NCBI GenBank assembly: GCA_013398175.1
Contig: VZRZ01008247.1
Location: 19,299-83,298 of the forward strand
DNA length: 64,000 nt
From: Climacteris rufus
Lineage: Eukaryota; Chordata; Aves; Passeriformes; Climacteridae
Reading direction: 5' to 3'
Shown here: in pieces, positions 1 through 13,324 of the stretch
Layout: each line of letters starts with the position of its first letter
Position numbering within the stretch: position 1 is the stretch's first letter
Made by a program: the position numbers and the translations under genes
Notes under the pieces: model-generated
Told to the model about the DNA's origin: nothing
What the model saw: only the letters and a program-made list of their open reading frames with translations
The model's database searches: none

Positions 1-2879
1 GTCTTAAGGAATGAGCAAGTCAGGAACTGTTGCTACTGTAAGTAGCTGTTGTTACCTGCTTTTAAAGGTGTGTTAGGGACAGGATAACTTTTCCCAGATA
101 TCGGTGTGGGAGCTTAATCCCGTTGATGGAGAAGTAGGGAGGATGAATATTAATTTTCTTCTGCAACACTGTATAGGTTAGACTCTTGAACAGACTTTTC
201 TGACCAGATAAACCTTTATGTCACAGTTCAGAAATTTTGGCTTAAGTTCAGTAAAAATATTGCAGCTGAACCTTCTCATCTGCCCTTGCTTGTCAGGGTC
301 CTCTCTGACAAGCAACAAAGAACTGTCACCAGCTCTGGGCTGGCCAACTGCTCCCGTTCAAAAACTGAGTTGAAATGTCAAAAATGTTGTCACTGGGGTC
401 TTCCCAGGCTCTGTTCCAGGTAAAAGCTTTTATGTCTTGTTCCATCAGTACACATTATGGTAGAAAAATCAGGTTATATTCCTCTCTTGTGGAGATGAAG
501 GGAATGACAGTTTAACAAGTGGAGACTGCCAGCCAGATAGCTGAAATGGCACATAAAACATGAGACTATAAGAATCTGTCCCTCTCCTATGGTCATTTTT
601 AATATTTAGAAAAGTAGGAACACTTTTTACTTTAGGCCTTGTTTTCTCCTTAAAATATCAGTTGCAAACTCTTTGTTCCTATTTTCTTGATGTTATCTAA
701 GCAGATATGGAAATAATTGTCTTCACTATCAGATTTACATTCATACTGCATTACAAATCCTGTACATGTTTTGTACAGCAAGGACATAGCTGTTGTGGAT
801 CTCTCAACCTGAATGTGTCTGCAGGCAAGAAGAAGAAAATCCACTATAAGCAAGGACTGTTCAACATTTCCGTTTTATCTCCATTGGCTACAACAGTTAG
901 AAAAGGAAAAAAGTCTTAATACTAACAGAACAAAAGTTTATTTAAAAATATTACACTTCTAGATTGGTCAGGTTTCCTCAAAGAGAGAATTGAGATTGCT
1001 TTTGGATCACAGAACAAGCTTCTAATGCAATGGTCTATTTTGAGGATGAAGAGGAACTGAGGTCCCATATATCCTGGTCTATTTTTCTCTCTGAAACATA
1101 CACAGTACTTATTCACTGTGTGTTAACTCTTCAAGGCTCTATGACACCTTCTTCATCAGAGTCAATTTATATAGCATTTTTCAGTTTAAAAAAAGTAGAG
1201 CTTATTCCTTGCATAGTTAAGAATAGGTTAGAAAAGAAGGAAAGAGTTGAATTATTGGTATATGATAGAAAGTAACTGAGTTGCATTTGGACATTACTTT
1301 CCTCAGAACATCTGAACCCTTTCTGAAGGGGAACAAAGAACTTGAGAATTGAAGGGGTATTTTATTTCAAAGTTGGACAATTAGTCTTCATGCTTGGCTT
1401 GAGCATAAGAGCTTTTGTTGGTAAGGTATTATCACAAGATGTTTTTGTTAAGATACTGCTTTTAGAGTTCTTAGATTGCATTAGTCTGCAGTGAGGTAGG
1501 AAGAAATCAGGGTGGGGACATATGAAAATCCTTCCTTCTCTTTTCTTTCTTTCTTTTTTTTTCCTTCTGCCCACTAAAATCTCCAACTGTCATTTGAAGT
1601 GCAGATGACAATAGAAATTAAACTGTCCTTGGCCAGTCTGCTGCACAGCGATGCATACATATGTGTAGATTTTAAACTGAATCCTTATAGAAAACAAGAA
1701 ATACTAAAATTAAGAGGTATACAAATAGTATATTAAAAAGTAATGCCTACTCCTCAGCTATTAGGGTTCTCTGCTCTCTTTCAAATACCAGGCAGGGAAA
1801 AGAGTCTACAGAAGTTGTACAGAGGTAAGAAAAATGAGAGATGGGGAGCGACATCCATGTAAGAAGGGAATGGTTAAGGAAAGATTAAAACTTGATTGAT
1901 TTAAAGCAGTAATTGAAGTGTGCAACACAATAAAAATAAAATAATAAATTTAAAAATCCCCCAAAACTAAAAAATCCCATAGATGGTCTCCATTTCTTCC
2001 ACAAACAAAGATTTGTGGGGGAAAAGGGTCAAAGAGATTTCTCTTTGCATCTTTTTATAACACAATAACATGGAAACATTTACTGAAACTGAAAGGCATT
2101 ACGTATAAAAGGAACTACTTTAAGTCAGTGCATAACTAAACCATAAAACTCATTGTAATAACACCATTACAGATGCAGTTTTATGGATCTGTGAATATTG
2201 TTATCCCTATAAAATATGTTTTTAAAGAGTCTCTCTTTTCAAAAGAAAGATCAAGTGATCACGCTTTGGGGCACAAATCAAACTCTGATGAATGGGACTT
2301 AGAAGCTCTCCTCCTATACTTGTTGTGCCAAGGGTTTCTGCATTTTCTGGTGTTTCGAGTATGGCGGCTTCAGTGTATTTTTTTATCAGAACTTCATTAA
2401 CTCTTCTGATGGATATGCTTCATTTTAACAATGCAAGAAATGTCTAGGCAGGGCAGGGTAAGTTTACTGGTGGAGTCTTAAACACCACTGAATATTGGAT
2501 GAGACCAAGGATCTAAATGAACTTGATATCTTACACTGAAGACCTCAAAACTGTGTTGAATGAGAAAATAGCACAATAACGATTGAATGTCATTTATTAT
2601 TTGCAATTTTCCAGTCTGTTTCTCTGTGCAGAAACAAAACAAAATCAAACCCTAATCAAAATCTGATGCAGAGACTAGAAGCAATCATTTTTCCATTTCA
2701 CCCAACAGACTAGCTAAAGAAAACAACTCTTGATTTCTGAATTAATGATGATCCACAGCATTCAGTTCGGAGTGCACAGTGAAACGACATATGCTGTGAT
2801 ATGGAAGCAGAAAAATGATTGCTGTATGAGCACCAGTGCAACACTGTGTGATCGTGGGGATGCTGCTTCTGAACCTACA
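1..2879. other. AT-rich non-coding DNA, no gene recognised
   Basis: I find no gene, RNA gene or recognisable repeat here. The open frames are short (under 85 codons), overlap on both strands and carry no domain. The only low-complexity feature is a pyrimidine-rich run of CTTTCTTT type near 1535-1565. An intron or intergenic spacer is the simplest reading. Confidence 0.6.
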
Positions 2880-3062
2880 TCAGTCTTTTAGAATAAACAT
2901 ACCACCATTTCTGATGGGCCCAGCCTTGGCCAGCAGTGGGTCCATCTTGGAACTGTCTGTCATTGGCTCTGCCAGACATGGAGGAAGTTTCTGGCAGCTT
3001 GTCACAGAACCCACCCCTGTAGTCCCTCTCCTACCAACACCTGGCTATGCAAACCTAATACA
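2880..3062 (-). mobile_element. Decayed terminal fragment of an avian ERV LTR (same broad type as the LTR at 45811-47575)
   Basis: The segment is GC-richer than its surroundings. It carries the conserved GATGGGCCCAGCCTTGGCCA block and ends in AATACA at 3062, which matches the terminal block I know from a common avian ERVL-type LTR. The corresponding block of the LTR at 45811-47575 (about 47400-47575) shows the same order of motifs: a GGCCCAGC core, TCCATCTT, GAAGCTTCTG, then a CACAG run. In the true LTR sense (minus strand) this would be the 5' end of U3, starting TGTATT at 3062. The rest of the LTR (TATA, R, U5) is missing and no target duplication is visible, so this is an old truncated copy. 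The 5' boundary near 2880 is approximate. The open frame running through it is an LTR artefact, not a gene. Confidence 0.6.
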
Positions 3063-6000
3063 AGGTTGAGGTATCTTTTAGCCATAGCATATGCTCTAAG
3101 AAAAATTGCATGTGAGGGCACTGAGCCCTCTACTGTCTATTGGTTGCAGCTGTGAAATTGAGGCTGACACCTGGTAAAAAGCTTTTCATGTTGTTTTTAT
3201 CTTTGTCACTTCATGAATAAGGTAGAAACTTTAATCACAAACTGATTTAGAGACCTAGGACTATGTGTGTTCCAAACCAATCTAATCTAGTAATTATAAT
3301 GTCTCTTCGCAGGGAAGGATCACCAGAACTTGTTTAAATGCAGACAATAGGTCTAACTACCCAATCTTGGAGTTCCAAGTCCTATTCCAGTGAGCAATAC
3401 AACAATTGATGCCTCCAAGGAGGACCTGTGTCTTCACAGGACGAGTTTAAGGGCTTTTAGAGGGTGTTTAAGTAGCATGATGATACTAAAATATATGAGC
3501 ATTATATATATTACAGCCAGTAAAAGTGGCAATGGAGATTGAAGTTTTAAGAATGTAATTATCAGAACTGGAATTTAGCCAGCATAGTAATAGAGTTCAT
3601 ACTCTTCTTTCATTGAAGTAGTAATATTTCTACTCTTTGAAGGAGTTCCTATCTCTTATCATAAGTGCCGTGTGTGGCATTGCAGTGTTTACTTGCTGGT
3701 CAACAGTTCTTTCTTGGAACCTGTATCCCCTTCTCTTTTCCTTGATGTTACAAGCCAGCACAGTGAAAACTAAGAGGGCAGGAATGGCGTGTCTGGACTA
3801 TTTCTCAGTTTTACCAGTAAAGTGCAATCCTTCTTGAGTTTCAGTATGTGTTTAGGTTTGCCCTGGAGATTTACTGGAGAAATACATTAATATAACTTGT
3901 GTAGGTGTTTGAAAAAAGCTTCCAAAGACCAAACAGATGTTTTTATTTGTCTGGGGACTCTCATGTTTTAAAGATGATAAAACTGCATTAACTACAGTTA
4001 AGAAGTTTAGCATGTATAAGATTCCATTTACCTGGGGAGTCTTCCCAATTGTGAACCAAAGACTGTGTGCACGTGAGTATTAACTGGCCTCTAGCTCTGA
4101 GCAGGTATTGTTCCATTTGTTATTTCCTATTCTGTTCATCTGCATTCACTGCATATTCTTGTATCTCTCTATTTTTTTCTGTGCTGTCTCCCTCCACATA
4201 ATGAAGAACGAAATTGTAACAACTCATAATGGGTTTGTACCCATATTGGAGTTGAGCAGAGATGAGAGAACTTTTACTTTCTTGCAAGAAAAGACTTGCT
4301 TTTGGTCCCTTCAAGCACAGTGTGATTTACTCTGATACATACACATCAGTACAACTTATTTGAAAATTAATTGATTTTCTCTAGTTTCTTGCCCAAAGAT
4401 TTGAGAAAAGAATGAATAAAAAAAATTAATATAGAACATCTACAATTCTATGCATTGGTTTTAACTTCATCTGGCTTTAAGGTTCCTGCCCTCAGGAGCT
4501 TCAGGTCACCAGGAGATAAAAGCGAGCCCTTTGGAGTGATTGAGTATGTCACAGTCCTGGAGGTGAGTTGAGCTGTGTTGATCCTTGCAGCCTGTGTGTC
4601 TTGCAGGAATCCAGTCTCCCAAGGAATGTACTGTGAGGGTTGTGACACGCAGCAGCACTTGGAGTCCCTTCATGGGCCTCTTTTATGTGATCCAGCACAT
4701 AAGTATTGCAGTATCACCTAGGCAGATTTGGTATTTCTCCCATTAGGATGGGTGCAAGTGGAGATGTCTGGCTTTGTTTTCATGTCTGTCATTATGAAAA
4801 CTAGCCTACCTAGATTTTAATTTTTTTTGGGTTTTTTGTAGTATTTGCATCCCTTCCTCAACTCTTTCTTCTTGAACATGTTCTGTCCTATAGTAGAGGA
4901 GGGTTTTTCTTGCCTTCACCTGCGAAGGACCCGCTGTCTCTGCTTTCAGGTATGCTTTCAAACAGACTCGATTATTTTCATCTTTGAAAAACTTTGTTCT
5001 CTGAATGACTGACCTGTGCTTTTGCTCTGCAGGACTCACTGTTCTAGAGGCTGAGTACAGTGACATGTACCGTCATCATCATATGTAGCAGTTCATGAGA
5101 CTGGATTTGAATGAAAATCAGAACCTGGAGAGTACATGTATATTCAATGAAAAATCACACTAACAGTGGGTTATATCAGAACAAACCAACCAGCCATTCA
5201 AAAAAGGATACAAACAAACCAAATACAATCACCCAGTCATTTAGCATGTTTATTGGTGTGAACATGCTTACATCTGACACTTACTATTATGTCTTAGATT
5301 AAAGAATCAGCAACTGCTAGGAGGAAAAAATCAGTGGGTATGTATCAAAGTTCATGAACTTCAGCATGCTTTCACCAGCTGTCTTTTGAGCTATTTATTT
5401 CAGATTAGATGGCAGTGGTAAAGGTCAAAACTATTTGATAATCAGCTTCAGCAATTAAAATCTTTGTTTTGATCTTGATGGAAAAAGAAAAATCCTTTCT
5501 TATTCTCATTTGCTCTAAGCAGAACTGCATCTTAAAAGGCCAGGATGGTTTGTATACTGGTTTCCCATCTTATTTGCCACTCAGCTGGGTACAAAACTTT
5601 TTTCTTTGATGCAGTGAAATGCTGAAATAAGCCTGACAACTGAGACTGCACATCTGCAGAACTAATGTTCATCTCCCATTGTGCTGCTTCCAGCACTCTC
5701 CCCACAGCATCTTTCTCTTCTCTGTTCTGTACCAGTGCCTTGTAGTCTTTCAGCATTTCCAGTTCTAAACCCTTTTTAGTCCTCAGCTGGAAGCTGGCCT
5801 TCTGAAATCTTCACCTGTGAGAAGAGAAGGTGGGAATCCAGATGTAAACTGTCTGGATTAAATCAAGATTACAGGATGTAAAGTAAATCTAAATAAATAT
5901 TAGGGGGTTTTGGTTGTGGGTTTGGCCCTCTTAAACTGTACAAACTAATCTAAGATTTGATTTCTTTCTAACAAAAAAAATCGTTTATGTTTGTATAATT

Positions 6001-8804
6001 CTACAGTAATTTGTAGTATCAGTTATATAGTATGCCACCTTAACAATGAAAGAGATATTGCTGAGTATATTTGGGGATTGTTTGCCAACCTCCAAAACGA
6101 ACCACCATGCCTCACACTCTCCTGAAATTACCTCAGGCTTTGAAGAAACAGGTAGAACTGCTGTAGAAATGCTGTAGTGAAGAACATCTTGGGTGACACA
6201 GCAAAATGTGTAAGTAAATGGTGACCATTATGCAAGTACTTAAACACTGCCTATACTATAACATCCCTTTTCTCCTGGTTACCTCTTCTTTCTTACAATG
6301 TAGCAAGAAAGTGATGAGTGATTGCTGGGAGTGGTGATGTTGTCATGCTTCAGTTAATCTTATTTCTTACTCTTTTTCTAATTTAAAACTTAAATAAAGT
6401 GAAATCCCACCAGAAGTTTGTATTCTGAAGCTTGTGACCTCCAATGTGTGGAGTATGCTCCTTATCTCAAAGGATGAAAACTTTTTACTAATAATTTTCC
6501 ATGATTCGAACTCTGTAGTCTTCCTCATTTCATCACTAAAAAAAAAGAGAGGAAAAAAAGGAGACCTGAGCTTACATCTTGCATTCAGTATGAAGCCCCT
6601 TTTGTTAAATTTTCATAAATATCTAGGTTATCTTCAAAAGGTCTGCTGACATTCAGTCCTAGTTCTCCTCCAGGCTATATTGGAGAGCTTAGGTCTAAAG
6701 TGGACTATTTTGAAATGGTAGTTTATCACCATGCAAGCTTAACATTTTTACTGAAAGTATTTCAGACTCAAAGCTAATAAAATATTTTAGTAAGTATCTG
6801 TTTGGAATTCTGCCAGTCTAGTAGCACAATGCATTATGATGCAAAGACAGCTACTAATTTTCCTCCACATTCATGCTAGAATAGGTGATATAGAACCAGG
6901 TTTAATTGCTGAATGTAATTGACAGCTCTTTCCTGAAGCTGAGGAGGGAATTAATTGTCTCTCATTGTTACTTCTTGCTGTCTAAGCGTATCCTCAGGAT
7001 TGCAAACAGGTAAAAGAAACTGCTGTTGTGCATGTGCTTTTCTCTCCTGATTTAGCTTCTGCCTAACTTTGTGTTGTTGCTTCTGGTCCTTGAGATATGC
7101 AGCATTCTTAGGATGATAAACAGATTTCTCATTCCTGTACTTGTCTTGAGTGAGTGTGTCTTTCTCTGTACTGATATAAAGAGTGTTAAGTATCTGTGGG
7201 AGGGAAAGCAGCTTCATTTTTCTCTTGGAAGCAATTCATGGACTTGCCTCTAAGAAGCAGGCCAGGAGGAATACTGAGAAGCAGCAGAAATGCAACAGAT
7301 TTGATATACTGCTAAACAGTAGCTATTAGCTGGGAATATGGTGAGATATTTTAGTATTTCCTCTAAGGAGAAGACTTTTGAAATGGAAGTCTTTATCTGA
7401 AGCAATAGTCAGACAACAGTCTTGTGTGAATTCTTTTTAGTTTTTTCTAATTCAATACTTCATCAATTGCTTCTTAATCCTTTTAATATTTTCTATCTCA
7501 ACAATATCTTATATTTGCGGTTTAATCTGTATACAGTTGTGGTTTTCACTAGAGAGCTAAAACTGTGGCTAGAGAAAAAATATTTAGTTATTAGACTCAA
7601 AATAAATTCTGTTATGCAAACACAGGCTGTTTAATATTCCAATATTTGATGATGTCAGTGGACAGCATTGCCCATTATGAAGTTATAGCAATCTCATCTT
7701 TCCTTTTTGACCAGTGTGCTATTCCAGGTCACGTTTACAAGTACATTTGCAGCTAAACAGGCCAAGTTTTTTCTGCATTCAAAGATGGTGATCATCTAGT
7801 GGTCACTGAAAGTGATCTTAATTACTATTTGCTATTTGCCTAAGCAAAAAGATCTGAGCTTCATAACAATTCATTATAAACACATGAGAATCTATTCTCT
7901 TAATGTCTTAAAGATAAGACAGGTGAGATGCTAGTAAAGGTAAGGCAGATGGGACGCTGTTTTTCACATTAATCTTTACAGTCAGTCTTCCTACTAGTTT
8001 GCTTGTGTTGAAAAGGCTTTTAGAACTAGATGGGAAAACAGAGTATGTGTTTAAATTGAAGTCTCAGTTTAAGGGCCTTACACAGGATGTTTGAAATGCC
8101 AATGATATTCACCTGGTGTGACTGTGTTGTCAGGTGTGGATAGTAAATGTTAATTGACCTCAGGACAATGATGAAATGAATGCCATTCATAAGTAGTCTC
8201 CCTGGGAGCAGTCCTGAAAATGAGAAGGCAAAATATGAGGAAACAGCTGAGTGCTCTTTCTAGAGAACTGGTTTCTGTGAGAGGGATGCGGAGATGTACT
8301 GCAGCAAAGGGTGTGTGAGGGTATGTATCAACAACAATTGCTTGTCTTATTTTAGGAGAGCAATTCATGGTACAGCTTTGCTCCAGTTTTTTTAGATGTG
8401 CATTATCCCTGTGAAATTTGTTATTTGGTTTCTTGGGTGGCTAGTGAAGGTGCAAAGTTTTATGTATTTTTAGTTGTGGGATAAGGTGAGATGGGGAGAA
8501 AAAAAGTATGGGAGTGTGGGCATCTAAAAGCCCTCTCATGTTAGCATAAATTGGTTATAAACAACATTGAACTCCACTGACTTTATGTTTAATATGAAGC
8601 TGAAAAATGAGGTCTGCATCTCTTTTTTTTTTATGTAGGAATGAGTGGCAGTTCTTGCATTTCTGTGAGTGGAGAAACAATCATTTCCATTGGTAGATGT
8701 TTTGAGGTAAAATTGTAAATTTAGTTTTGTGTCATATGCTATATCCAGAAACTATTAAGCAGAAGAAACTGGGAAAGGTAAACAGTTTAGACAGACTACA
8801 TGTT
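3063..8804. other. AT-rich non-coding DNA with a cluster of unidentified minus-strand open frames
   Basis: I see no recognisable repeat or gene. Four minus-strand open frames of 66-88 codons lie at 7217-6951, 5756-5532, 5066-4806 and 4648-4448. Their predicted products are rich in Lys, Gln and Glu, and acceptor-like pyrimidine-AG sequences lie near two of them, but every frame ends in a stop and I recognise no family. Purine-biased strands produce such frames by chance. The rest of the interval is featureless apart from poly-A runs near 6538-6560. Confidence 0.5.
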
Positions 8805-8890
8805 TACAGAATTGCAGAATACTTTTAGTTGGAAGGGACCCAGAAGGATCATTGAGCTCTTAACCCTGTGCGGGACACTCCCATGTACCT
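8805..8890 (-). mobile_element. CR1 LINE 3'-end fragment
   Basis: The short block around GTTGGAAGGGACC, followed by ATCATTGAGCTC and CGGGACACTCC, is the reverse complement of the 3' terminus of an avian CR1-type retroposon. CR1 ends in ...GGTCCCTTCCAAC... on its own strand, so this copy lies on the minus strand with its 3' end near 8805. Only about 85 bp remain and they are well diverged, so the copy is old and heavily 5'-truncated, as is usual for CR1. It has no coding capacity. The right boundary is approximate. Confidence 0.7.
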
Positions 8891-11800
8891 CTTCTGCAAC
8901 TTCAGAGCTAATAAATGTAATTTGTAATATTTTGTCTGTTATGCTGTGAGAACAAAACTTTTAGGCAAAATGAGACTGAGTTAATGATGATTATTTATAA
9001 TGTTTAGGTAAATGAGGAATGCTAAGCAGGACATGTAGCAACTGAAGTCTAAGAAGAAATTTATTTGGGGGGTCTTTATGGCAAATGAAGTATCTTTGAC
9101 AGAATTAAAGAGCTCTTCGCTTGGAAGAAGAAGGGTGAAAACAGAGAGTTAAAGGAAAACAAAGATCACCTTTGGAAAAAACCTTGATCAAAAGAGCCCT
9201 CCTTGGGTTCTCTTTGTATTTATCTAGAAATTCAGTTCAATCTTTTGGAAAAGACCTTGGTCTGTAGGCTGGGAATTGCTGGGAAAGGTAGATACGAATT
9301 TTTCTCAAGTGTTAAATTGATAGATGTGTTCTGGTTGCTGACAAACACCTGTGAGAAGAATACATATTTCATTGGGGAAGGGAGCAAAGCTAAAAGGAAG
9401 GGAGAAGTATATACAATACCCAGAACTAAAAGGTTTATAGCACGTTGATGTGTCTTCTCCAGACTGTGATATGGCTTGCTCATGTTTCATAAAATGTGAG
9501 GGGTCTAAAGGGTCTAGTAAAAATAAATTTTTGCAATTTTAAAATTATATACAGCAAAAAGATCAACTGTTGAGCGTAAAAATATAAATCCTGATGAGAG
9601 AAACTGGAGCAAGCAAAAAATCAAAATGTACAATGAGTCAGCTTCAATAAAAAAGAAAAAACCAAAAATCAGGCCTAGTTTTGATGTGGATAAGAACACA
9701 AGAAAAGCTTGTTGTGGAAATTTTTTTTTTGTTTTCTTTTGATTGTAGGTTTTTTTCTGTTTCAGAGACTGAAATACCGATTTTTTAATTACTGTGCATT
9801 CTAATTTAAAAATAGAAGTTTAGTTTTATATATCTGCAAACATAATATCTAGCTAAATGTGTTGCTTAGTTCTTAGGAAAGAAGACTTAATGTGATAGTT
9901 TGTTTTCAATTCTCTCCCCAGTATTTCACCTATTGTTGCAAAGAAATGTGTGCTTAGCCCTTAGATATCACAGAACTCCTCAGCTGCCTCCATGGGAATT
10001 GAGAACTTGTACCTTGTTGGATGTCTAGGCATCATACCATGAGACACAGCCACGCGCAGTATGGATTTTTAATTCTGCTGGTTACAGAACTTCCTGAGTA
10101 GTTTGTCCAGACACTTGTGGCAGACTGTTCCCAGAAGTAGGATACCCACCCTGTTGTAAACTTCAGTTCTTGCTCTCAAAAGTGTGTAATTAAACGTATA
10201 TCAATCTGACGTAAATTATTCTAGGCAGTGATTTTTCCAAAAATCTGAACACTTGCCACTTCTTGGAAACAGTCCTTGTTATGAAATACTACTTAGGAAA
10301 CAACTACAGACACTGAATAAGTCTGGACATTTTAACTTTTGTAGAATAGCCTGCTGTCTTCTTTGTTCCTGATTATAACCAGACTAACCTTTTGGGGGAA
10401 AGGGTCTGAACATCCAGGGAACTCACATAAAAAATACTGAAGCTCGCATAAAGCATACTGAAAAGGTCACCTTTTGTGTAATGCTGAATTGTGTAATTCA
10501 AAGGATGCAGCTCACAGAATGGCATTCAAGTTAGCTCATCATAAGAACTGTTTTCTATCAGTTGTGGAGAAAATCATGGTCCCTAAGGTATTTTTCATCT
10601 TTTTTCTTCTCTTTTTTTGGTTTTCACTTACATGTTAGTTTGGCATGCACAGTTTTACAGTTGTACCACATGGGGCAGTGTCATGCTTGAACAGTGGAGT
10701 TGTTTTATTGGGTGTATATACCTCGTCCTATTGCTCTGAGCTAGAATGAGGCATTCAGTTATAAGCAGGTCACAGACAGCCATATAATAGCTAGTGTGCA
10801 CGTGAAGTGGGATTCTTCCCACATCAGCTAAAACAAATTTTTGTGATACTATATTGTTCAATTGGGTAATTCTGTTAAAAAAAAAAAAAAAGTAGAAAGT
10901 TCAGAAAGATTTCAAGAGTTCTACAGCTTGTATTACAGTTTAGGAGGGACAATGCAGGTTCAAACCATTGGGCCAGTGTGAGTTCTGTCAGGCTGTTGAT
11001 GAAGCAGAGGATGGTGTTTTTGTGTTTCCAGGAAAACTGACATGTGGAACTCAAAAGGTTTGGGAGTTCACTTGAGCTTTTACACCCCAATCTCTTTGAT
11101 CAAGAAATCTGACTGAAAACTCTCAGAATAAATGATTTTCTCTTGAGACTTCCAGTGATCGTCAGAGGCTATGAAAGTAGCTATGCTTTCTGTATTTTGA
11201 TGATTTAGGAGCTCTGAAGAAGGCAGAAGTATGTTGCTGGGTTGGGGGAAAGCAGGGTAGTAGTAATACTGTTCCCTCCGGTGAACTCCAAAAGATTCTG
11301 TGGTTAAACTTCAGGAATAATTATGGTTCTGTTTTAGCAAATAATTGTGTTCCATCTCTCTTGGGCTTATCAAATCAGAACTGACACATTAAACTATGAA
11401 ATCTATTGATTCTAAGGTGTCTGGTGTATTAAAAAGCTGGGAAATGAAGAATATTTCCTTTTATGTATGACATTATTAATCATTACTCTTGTCATGACTT
11501 CTATTAAAGTTTCTAGCCTTGGACCAATCAGGCCCATAGCTATTAAATATTGAGATTCTAATTTTGCCCTTGCACTAGGTGTTAGGAATGATATGACTGA
11601 GGGACAGGGCAGGAACTAAAGTCTGGCTGTTGGAGGAAACCTATTCAAAGGAGAAACAGTGGGAGAAAATCTGTTATCAGACATCCAGTGGCAAGTGATT
11701 TTTGCCAACAACCGATGTGCATCTGGAGGGGAACTTTCAGTGTGACTGAATGTTTTAAGGCTTCAGAAGCTCTTCATAGATCCTGCAAGTTCAGCTCTGG

Positions 11801-12599
11801 TCATTAATTTCTCTGTAAATCCCACTTTTCTGTGTAGAACTATAGTGTTTCTAAGCAGATTTTAAAAAGCCCAAAACAACAAACAGAAAACACACACATA
11901 CCACATACACTCAACTCAAAGGATCAGTGATCTCTGCTTCTCAGGTAGCTGGTGAGAAATCTATGAGCAGGGAAAGAAAAAGTGAACTTGATTTTCAAGA
12001 GTCAGCTCTCTTGTATTTCTTCTTTACTCAGACACTTAATGGGTGCACATCTAAATCAAACTATTTTAATCCTCTATTTAGAGCAGTGTCTGCTTCTGAA
12101 TTTCTTCCAATTGGTTTCTATTTTATGTTTCTTATTCTGTTGAGATCCTTGCTAACTACTTCGGTTTGTTTTTGGTGTTAGTAATGGGATAATTTATATT
12201 TTAATTAAACCAAGTTGCTACAAAATATTACAATAGAGGTAAGGAGCATTTATCTCTTGACTTTTGTCTCCTTGTGACCCTCATGAAAAGTGGTTTTTGC
12301 TCTACAAATCCTGTAGAGTGTCCAAGCAATGCTGTTTCTTTCGTCAGACTATAGTATTTTTTTACTGTTTTTGGACTTAATGACTCTTACTATTTGTCCG
12401 AAATACGTAACTGGGTATGCAGTGGAAACAGTACATCTGTTTTTCAAGTACAGCCTTATAAATCAAGCTTACAGGGCAGCTGTTTTGATTTTTGTTTTGT
12501 TTTCTTTTGTCAATATTGTGAACGGTGATGGTGGTAAAAAACCTTTTCCTCCTCCTCTCCCTGACCCTTGTTACTCTTGCAAGAATGCTTTTTGTAATT
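8891..12599. other. AT-rich non-coding DNA, no gene recognised
   Basis: No gene or classified repeat is visible. A 15-16 bp poly-A tract lies at 10876-10891 and a poly-T run near 9721. Open frames are short and overlap on both strands. The stretch 12510-12599 is somewhat GC-richer and directly abuts the left target duplication of the next LTR, but it has no LTR features of its own. Confidence 0.6.
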
Positions 12600-12605
12600 G
12601 TCAAA
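12600..12605. repeat. Target-site duplication, left copy (GTCAAA)
   Basis: This hexamer directly precedes the LTR at 12606 and is repeated exactly at 13319-13324 directly after it. Confidence 0.7.
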
Positions 12606-13318
12606 TTTAAGTGCGGGGTTTGCCACCGCTGAGAGCCTACCCGAGGTTGCTCGGCTGCTCTCGCTTCCCCTGCGCGTGCTGGGGGTGGAAGAAGCTGCCG
12701 TCACAGCGATACCCCCCAAGCGCAGGGTTCCAGCTGTGGCTGCCGGCTCCTCTGATATGCGGGCCAGCCCCAGCCTGGTGTTCTTCAGTGGCTGGCGGGG
12801 ACAGACTTCGAGAGGGACCTTTGTATGGATTGCAGCTCTTTTATTGCCGGGAGAAGCAGTGGGGAAAAGCGGCGAGGAGCGGTGGGAAGTGGCAGTGCAC
12901 GGCTGGGTTCCAGGTGTGGGGGGAAGGGTCCGAGGGTTTGGGAGCAGCAGTGCGGGGATGCAGCAAAGTGGACCAAATCCAGGGACAAAGGCAGGGGGCA
13001 CGGGGTGCAGTGGGATTTTTAAAGGGAAAGAAAGTGGATAAAAATGGCCAATGGGGCTACAGGGATTTCAATAGAACCAATAAGAACCTGAAGAGATGCA
13101 AACTTTCCAGAATAACTCCAAATACAGAACATTATGTAATGATCATACTAACCAATAGTAGCAAACATGCAAACAGTAACTGAAAGGGATCATGGGGTGA
13201 ACATGAAGTGTCACCCTAACTGGAACCGGAGCAGGAGTTCTAGGGAGTCGTGTGCTGAGCCCTGTTCGACCAACGCCGAGGATTGGCTGCTGTGGTCTCA
13301 GCCCTGAACACCACCACG
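12606..13318 (-). mobile_element. Solo LTR of an endogenous retrovirus (6-bp target duplication GTCAAA)
   Basis: A 713-bp GC-rich block stands out sharply from its AT-rich flanks and is bracketed by perfect copies of GTCAAA at 12600-12605 and 13319-13324. Read on the minus strand it has the layout of an LTR: inverted CCAAT-type motifs, a TATA-like TTTAAAAA near 13023-13016, a polyadenylation signal AATAAA at 12845-12840, then a GC-rich U5. Six-base duplications are typical of the ERVK (alpha/beta-like) class of avian ERVs, so I infer that class. The termini are CG and AA in the sense orientation instead of TG and CA, one base off at each end, probably from mutation. There is no internal retroviral sequence or second LTR, so this is a solo LTR left by recombination. 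The 147-190-codon frames inside it are by-products of high GC content. Confidence 0.75.
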
Positions 13319-13324
13319 GTCAAA
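13319..13324. repeat. Target-site duplication, right copy (GTCAAA)
   Basis: Exact repeat of 12600-12605 immediately after the LTR. Confidence 0.7.

Noticed and set aside
12510..13183. Overlapping open frames of 147-190 codons on both strands
   Set aside because: They lie in or across the edge of a solo LTR with clear target duplications. GC-rich LTR DNA has few stops, and no domain is recognisable.
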